Assembly: GCA_937862675.1 (NCBI GenBank)
Contig: CALMEC010000343.1
Span: forward strand, 1-8,652
DNA: 8,652 nt
DNA from: an uncultured Actinomycetes bacterium
GTDB lineage: Bacteria > Actinomycetota > Thermoleophilia > Miltoncostaeales > Miltoncostaeaceae
Direction of reading: 5' to 3'
The position numbers and the translations under genes were made by a program. The notes under the pieces are model-generated. The model saw nothing but the letters and a program-made list of their open reading frames with translations, made no database searches and was not told the DNA's origin. Positions within the stretch are counted from its first letter, which is position 1. Each line of letters begins with the position of its first letter. Shown in pieces: positions 5,536 to 8,652 of the stretch.

Positions 5536-6179
5536 TGGCGAAGCCACGTCCCGTCGCCGGAGTCGACCCCGCGCGGAGGGTCCGGCCCAACGCCCGTCGG
5601 ATCCTCGCCACGCGCATCGACGAGGTCTGGTCGTACTCCGACGACGTCACGCATCCCGGGCGGCTGCGTCAGCTCCATGACATGCGGATCGGCTTCAAGC
5701 GCCTGCGCTACCTGATCGAGATCTTCGGCGACGCGTTCCGCGCCGACCTCACGCCGTTCCTGGAGGAGATCAGGATGATGCAGGACCTCCTGGGTGACAT
5801 CCACGACCGTGACGTCCAGGTGCCGATGCTTCAGGATCACCTGGAGCGGCTGGCCACCGACGACGCCGAGCGCGCACGTGATCTCCTCGCACGGACACCT
5901 CCGGCGACCCGGGCACGCCCGTCCTCTGAGCGCGACTATCGTCGGTTCGCCGCGAAATGGGAGAGGTCGTCGACGTCCGCCCGGCGCCCGGGCATCATGG
6001 CGCTCCTGGAACGGCGGACCCAAGAGCGCGACGAGCTCTACGCCCGGTTCCTGACGGAGTGGCGCCGGTTCGAGGACACCGACTTCCGCGGGCGGCTGGA
6101 GTCGGCGCTGGGCATCCGGCCGGACGAACGGCCGGCACCGACGCGGCGGTCGCCGCGGTCCGGCGCCACCGGGGACTGA
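5535..6179 (+). CDS. CHAD domain protein, second of a pair
   Basis: A 214-residue CHAD protein, presumably polyphosphate-binding and cytosolic. Seen: N-terminal MAKPRPVAGV (1-10), QLHDMRIGFKRLRYLIEIF (46-64) with His48 and clustered Arg/Lys, and MQDLLGDIHDRDV (82-94). These match the second-half signatures of full-length CHAD domains (KRLRY and LQxxLGxxxD), while the preceding gene carries first-half signatures (RRLR and RDLDV). The two products may therefore pair into one complete CHAD fold. The C-terminal region (about 130-190) is helical and charged; the last 20 residues are a Pro/Arg-rich tail. The ATG overlaps the previous TGA by one base (TGATG), so it is translationally coupled, with no strong ribosome binding site of its own. 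Last gene of the operon; the convergent LysR gene ends 30 bp away. Confidence 0.88.
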   Translation: MAKPRPVAGVDPARRVRPNARRILATRIDEVWSYSDDVTHPGRLRQLHDMRIGFKRLRYLIEIFGDAFRADLTPFLEEIRMMQDLLGDIHDRDVQVPMLQDHLERLATDDAERARDLLARTPPATRARPSSERDYRRFAAKWERSSTSARRPGIMALLERRTQERDELYARFLTEWRRFEDTDFRGRLESALGIRPDERPAPTRRSPRSGATGD

Positions 6180-6209
6180 TCCCGCGGCTCGACGCGGTCG
6201 CACACCGGC

Positions 6210-7091
6210 TCAGGAGCCCGGCGCGAGCCCTGCCCTCAGCACGGCATGGAGCTCCTCCGCCGATGCCGCCCCGGGCTCCGACCGCATGACGAGGCCCAGC
6301 CGGTTCCGGACAGGAGCGTCCACGATCGGACGGACCGTGAGGTCGGGGTCGTCGACCATGGAGAGGCTGAGCACGGCGACGCCCAGGCCCCGGCGCACCA
6401 TCTGGATGACGGTGCGCGGTGAACCGGCCGAGAAGCCGACGGCCACGTCCACTCCCGCACGGCGAAGCGACGCGTCGAAGGCCGCCCGCACACCGGTGCC
6501 CGCCGAGAGGCAGAACGGCCGCTCGTCCCGAAGGTCGGACAGCCGCACCCGCGATGACCGCGACAGCCGGTGCCCCTCCGGCAGGACGGCCACGAGGTCC
6601 TCCTCGATCACCGTCGTGACGCGCAGCCCGGCACCGGGCGCATCGGCATAGGCGGCGAGCGCGACGTCGATGCGCCCGGATGACACACCCCGGATGAGGC
6701 GTTCGGAGTCGTCCTCCGTGACGTCCACCGTCACTCCGGGATGGCGCGCCTGGAAGTCGGCGAGGCCGCCGAAGAAGTCCGGCATCTCACAGCCGGTGAT
6801 CATGCCCAGGCGAACGTGCCCGCGAAGCAGGCCGGACAGCTCGTCGGCCGTCTCCCGCATCGCGTCGACGGCCGACAGCACCGCCCGTGCGTGGGGAAGC
6901 AGGGCCTCGCCGGCGTCCGTGAGCCCGACGGTACGCCCCGAGCGGCGGAAGAGCCGGTGACCGAGTTCGCGCTCCAGCTTCGCGATCTGGGCGCTGACGC
7001 CCGACTGACTGACGAACTGACGTGACGCCGCCTCGGTGAACGTGCCGGCCTCGGCGACGGCCACGAGATATCGGAGCTGATGCAGTTCCAT
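6210..7091 (-). CDS. LysR-family transcriptional regulator
   Basis: A 293-residue LysR-type regulator of standard length. The N-terminal winged helix-turn-helix (about 1-60) has MELHQLRYLVAVAEAGTFTE, then AASRQFVSQSGVSAQIAKLE and the RLFRRSGRTVGLTDAG segment (46-61); a linker helix follows (about 62-88) and a periplasmic-binding-protein-like effector domain (about 92-290). I chose ATG 7091, where the family's usual MELxQLRY begins, over ATG 7118, which adds nine atypical residues. No ribosome binding site precedes 7091; a -10-like TATGAT (7112 down to 7107) would give a very short leader. It probably regulates the divergent NTF2-like gene and itself, as is usual for this family; the effector is unknown. 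Confidence 0.93.
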   Translation of the reverse strand: MELHQLRYLVAVAEAGTFTEAASRQFVSQSGVSAQIAKLERELGHRLFRRSGRTVGLTDAGEALLPHARAVLSAVDAMRETADELSGLLRGHVRLGMITGCEMPDFFGGLADFQARHPGVTVDVTEDDSERLIRGVSSGRIDVALAAYADAPGAGLRVTTVIEEDLVAVLPEGHRLSRSSRVRLSDLRDERPFCLSAGTGVRAAFDASLRRAGVDVAVGFSAGSPRTVIQMVRRGLGVAVLSLSMVDDPDLTVRPIVDAPVRNRLGLVMRSEPGAASAEELHAVLRAGLAPGS

Positions 7092-7105
7092 AACCAGTGA
7101 TTCTC

Positions 7106-7131
7106 GATCATAGATCATCTATCTGTTTGAT
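7106..7131. promoter_or_regulatory. Divergent promoter region with palindromic LysR-type operator
   Basis: ATAGAT-C-ATCTAT (7110-7122) is a perfect 6-bp inverted repeat with a one-base centre, and GATCAT occurs twice (7106-7111 and 7113-7118). This A/T-rich patch stands out in the window. TATGAT on the minus strand (7107-7112) could be the LysR -10, and TTGATT (7126-7131, plus) a -35 for the divergent gene. A bound LysR dimer here would touch both promoters. Confidence 0.5.
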
Positions 7132-7183
7132 TCATCGAACGGTGCGCGCGACACTCTGACCGACCCCGACGGAAGGACGAGAG

Positions 7184-7540
7184 ATGAGCACCGGATCACC
7201 CCCGCGTCAGCTGGCCGAGGCCTACTTCGCCGCGTGGACGGACGGCCGGCTGGACGACCTGCGCCGGATCCTGGCGCCGGACGTGACCTTCCGCGGAGCA
7301 CTCGGAACGGCCGACGGCGTCGACGAGTGCATCGCCGGGCTGACCGGCATGTCGCGGATCACGTCCTCGATCGACGTCCGAGTGCGCGTCGCAGACGACG
7401 TGGACGTCATCACATGGTTCGATCTCGTCACGAATGACGGGGCCCGCATCCCCGTGGCGAACTGGCAGCACGTCGCCGCGGGCCGTATCGCCACGATCAA
7501 CGTCACCTTCGATCCGCGTCCCATCGTGGACGCGAGATGA
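7184..7540 (+). CDS. NTF2/SnoaL-like small protein
   Basis: A 118-residue protein with the cone-shaped NTF2-like fold pattern: N-terminal helix RQLAEAYFAAWTDGRLDDL (8-26), then LAPDVTFRG, a short helix around VDECIAGLTGM, and alternating strands ending in ANWQHVAAGRIATINVTFDPR. Such proteins include polyketide cyclases, isomerases and many non-catalytic ligand binders; no catalytic set can be assigned here. ATG 7184 has a good ribosome binding site, GGAAGGA at 7171-7177. It is divergent from the LysR gene, so probably its target. Downstream, a convergent gene ends only six bases away. Confidence 0.82.
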   Translation: MSTGSPPRQLAEAYFAAWTDGRLDDLRRILAPDVTFRGALGTADGVDECIAGLTGMSRITSSIDVRVRVADDVDVITWFDLVTNDGARIPVANWQHVAAGRIATINVTFDPRPIVDAR

Positions 7541-7546
7541 CCGCGG

Positions 7547-7936
7547 CTATTCCTGGGCACGCACCCCGTGCACCGGGTTGCCCGCCGCCTCCCACTGATA
7601 GTACGAGCACGCCGGACCGTAGGCGGCCTCGTACTGCTCGATCTTGGGATTGCGTCCCACATCCCGGGCGACGGCGCAGTGGCGGAGCAGATTGGGGTCG
7701 TCGGACTCCGGCCAGACGATGACGAGGTGCGCCGCCGTCAGGTGCGTGGCCACGAACGTGCACCCCTCGGCGGGACACGGCCAGGGGTTCGTGCGGACGC
7801 AGTACCAGCCGGCGTAGTCCTGACCGGAGTCGTCGGTCCAGAGGTCCTCCTCCGGCGGCGCCTCGATCCGGATCACGCCGGGTTCGATGACACCGATCTG
7901 GGGGCGTTCGGGTGCTCTGGGAGTCTCGTCGCTCAT
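7547..7936 (-). CDS. Cys/His-rich small protein of unknown function
   Basis: 129 residues, family not recognised. The N-terminal 40 residues are acidic and proline-rich with repeated short IGVIEPGVIRIE-like strands. The core has WYC (44-46), then PCPAEGC (53-59, Cys54 and Cys59), His65 and His70, RHC (85-87), a Tyr-rich AAYGPACSYY (104-113), and His123. The C-x4-C-x5-H-x4-H spacing suggests a metal site, possibly a degenerate zinc finger, though it does not match classical C2H2 spacing. No signal peptide. ATG 7936 is chosen because the longer frame to 8167 reads as low-complexity Ser/Arg/Pro; no clear ribosome binding site is seen. Coding by composition and residue pattern; function unknown. 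Confidence 0.7.
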   Translation of the reverse strand: MSDETPRAPERPQIGVIEPGVIRIEAPPEEDLWTDDSGQDYAGWYCVRTNPWPCPAEGCTFVATHLTAAHLVIVWPESDDPNLLRHCAVARDVGRNPKIEQYEAAYGPACSYYQWEAAGNPVHGVRAQE

Positions 7937-8117
7937 CCGCGGGACACTAGCGCCCGGCACCGTGGGGGCGGAACCCGACGACGAGAGCCGACCACCGGAC
8001 GCGGGCGCAGTGCGGGGAACGCCCGGTACACGACACGGGGCATCTCCGCTCGTCCACGACGTCGACGCGAGACCCGGATGTCGCAGAGGTGTTCCGACGT
8101 CACGCCGTTCTGACGAC
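7937..8117. other. Gap between selB and the Cys/His-rich gene
   Basis: A 181-bp stretch between two minus-strand genes. I see no tRNA, no strong hairpin with a U-tract and no convincing promoter, though it must contain the end of the selB transcript or the start of the next. The open frame across it looks like chance coding in GC-rich DNA. Confidence 0.5.
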
Positions 8118-8652
8118 TCAGCTGCCCGTCGAGAGACGGAATGACGGCCGGAGCAGCCGTCGGTCATCCACTCGCCGGGTCATTCCGATGGCGTCCAGGT
8201 GAGCCGCCAGCGCGATTGCCTGCCGGCGCCCCACGCCCCACAGGTCACGCAGCTCCCCGATGCCGAGTGCGCCCTCCGCGACCAGAGCCGCATGGGCGTC
8301 CGCCACGGCCCGCCGCAGGACCTCGGCGTCGAACCAGAGCTCACCGGCGCGGATGACGCGACCGTCGTGGGCCAGCCGGCGGAGGCCCTCCGTCACGTCG
8401 GCCTCCGACAGCCCGAGCCCCTCCCCGATGACCGCCGGGGGCGGCGGGCGGCGACCCCCATCGCCGATCGCCGTCCGGATCCGCTCGTCCTGGGCAGATG
8501 TCTCCGATGCGAGGCCGCGGACACCGGCCGTGCGCAGAAGTTCACGGACGGCGTCGCGTGGCAGGCCGCTCGACCGCGCCACCGCGTCCTCGTCGGCATT
8601 CGTGCCGGCCCCGATGATCATCCCGCGCGCGGCGTCGACGACGGCGGGGGCG
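8118..8652 (-). CDS. selB: Selenocysteine-specific elongation factor SelB, C-terminal part (partial)
   Basis: SelB is the GTP-dependent factor that delivers selenocysteinyl-tRNA to UGA codons next to a SECIS hairpin in the mRNA. Only the last 177 residues are present; the frame is open at the right edge, so the GTPase and beta-barrel domains lie outside. The visible part is a chain of winged helices: DEDAVARSSGLPRDAVRELL, then GEGLGLSEADVTEGLRRLA with GRVIRAGELWFDAEVLRRA, and the final SECIS-binding domain with LGIGELRDLWGVGRRQAIAL, LDAIGMTRRVDDRRLLRP. The last segment is the most diagnostic: family members carry a similar R(K/R)xAIxLLExLDxxGxTRRxGDxRxL pattern. Ends with a short SFRLSTGS tail. 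The internal ATG at 8621 is not the start. Implies selenoproteins in this organism. Confidence 0.85.
   Translation of the reverse strand, partial: APAVVDAARGMIIGAGTNADEDAVARSSGLPRDAVRELLRTAGVRGLASETSAQDERIRTAIGDGGRRPPPPAVIGEGLGLSEADVTEGLRRLAHDGRVIRAGELWFDAEVLRRAVADAHAALVAEGALGIGELRDLWGVGRRQAIALAAHLDAIGMTRRVDDRRLLRPSFRLSTGS

Noticed and set aside
5011..6179. A single CHAD gene broken by a frameshift
   Set aside because: Both parts begin with the same AKxxxVxG leader and the junction is a clean TGATG overlap, which indicates two genes rather than one broken one.
7937..8167. N-terminal extension of the Cys/His-rich protein to 8167
   Set aside because: The added 77 residues are Ser/Arg/Pro-rich low-complexity sequence and overlap the end of selB.
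1..8652. CRISPR array, insertion sequence, tRNA or rRNA
   Set aside because: No regularly spaced repeats, transposase motifs, terminal inverted repeats, cloverleaf or rRNA-like sequence was recognised on either strand.

Overview
The window is very GC-rich, densely coding DNA with short overlaps between genes, GTG/TTG starts and at least one apparently leaderless gene. It looks like chromosomal DNA of a high-GC Gram-positive bacterium. The Rpf-like transglycosylase points to Actinomycetota, and the paired CHAD proteins plus SelB suggest a deep lineage such as Thermoleophilia/Solirubrobacterales. That placement is inference from gene content; no rRNA or other marker is present.

Layout. (1) 1-331: GC-rich non-coding leader with G-runs and hairpins. 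(2) 332-1830: a type-IB GTP cyclohydrolase (FolE2/MptA family) overlapping a double-ACT, GcvR-like protein (ATGA junction). (3) 1974-2498: a divergent peptide deformylase, followed by two strong hairpins in the convergent gap. (4) 2622-3671, minus strand: a secreted cell-wall enzyme joining a PcsB/CwlO-like coiled coil to a C-terminal resuscitation-promoting-factor-like transglycosylase domain, with a TTG start behind a strong ribosome binding site. (5) 3838-6179: a tightly overlapping four-gene operon, consisting of an ExeA-type AAA ATPase (probably leaderless), a 110-residue protein with a ribbon-helix-helix-like segment, and two successive short CHAD proteins. The first CHAD gene appears to start at ATC. 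(6) 6210-7091, minus: a LysR-type regulator, divergent from (7) 7184-7540, an NTF2/SnoaL-like small protein, with a palindrome between them. (8) 7547-7936, minus: a small Cys/His-rich protein of unknown function. (9) 8118-8652, minus: the C-terminal part of SelB, cut by the window edge, implying selenocysteine use.

The most novel-looking unit is the operon in (5). ATPase, putative DNA-binding small protein and two half-size polyphosphate-binding-type CHAD proteins are translationally coupled, so they probably act together, perhaps on polyphosphate granules or nucleoid organisation. The function is not known from the sequence. A weaker theme links folE2, the ACT protein and deformylase to one-carbon/formyl metabolism.
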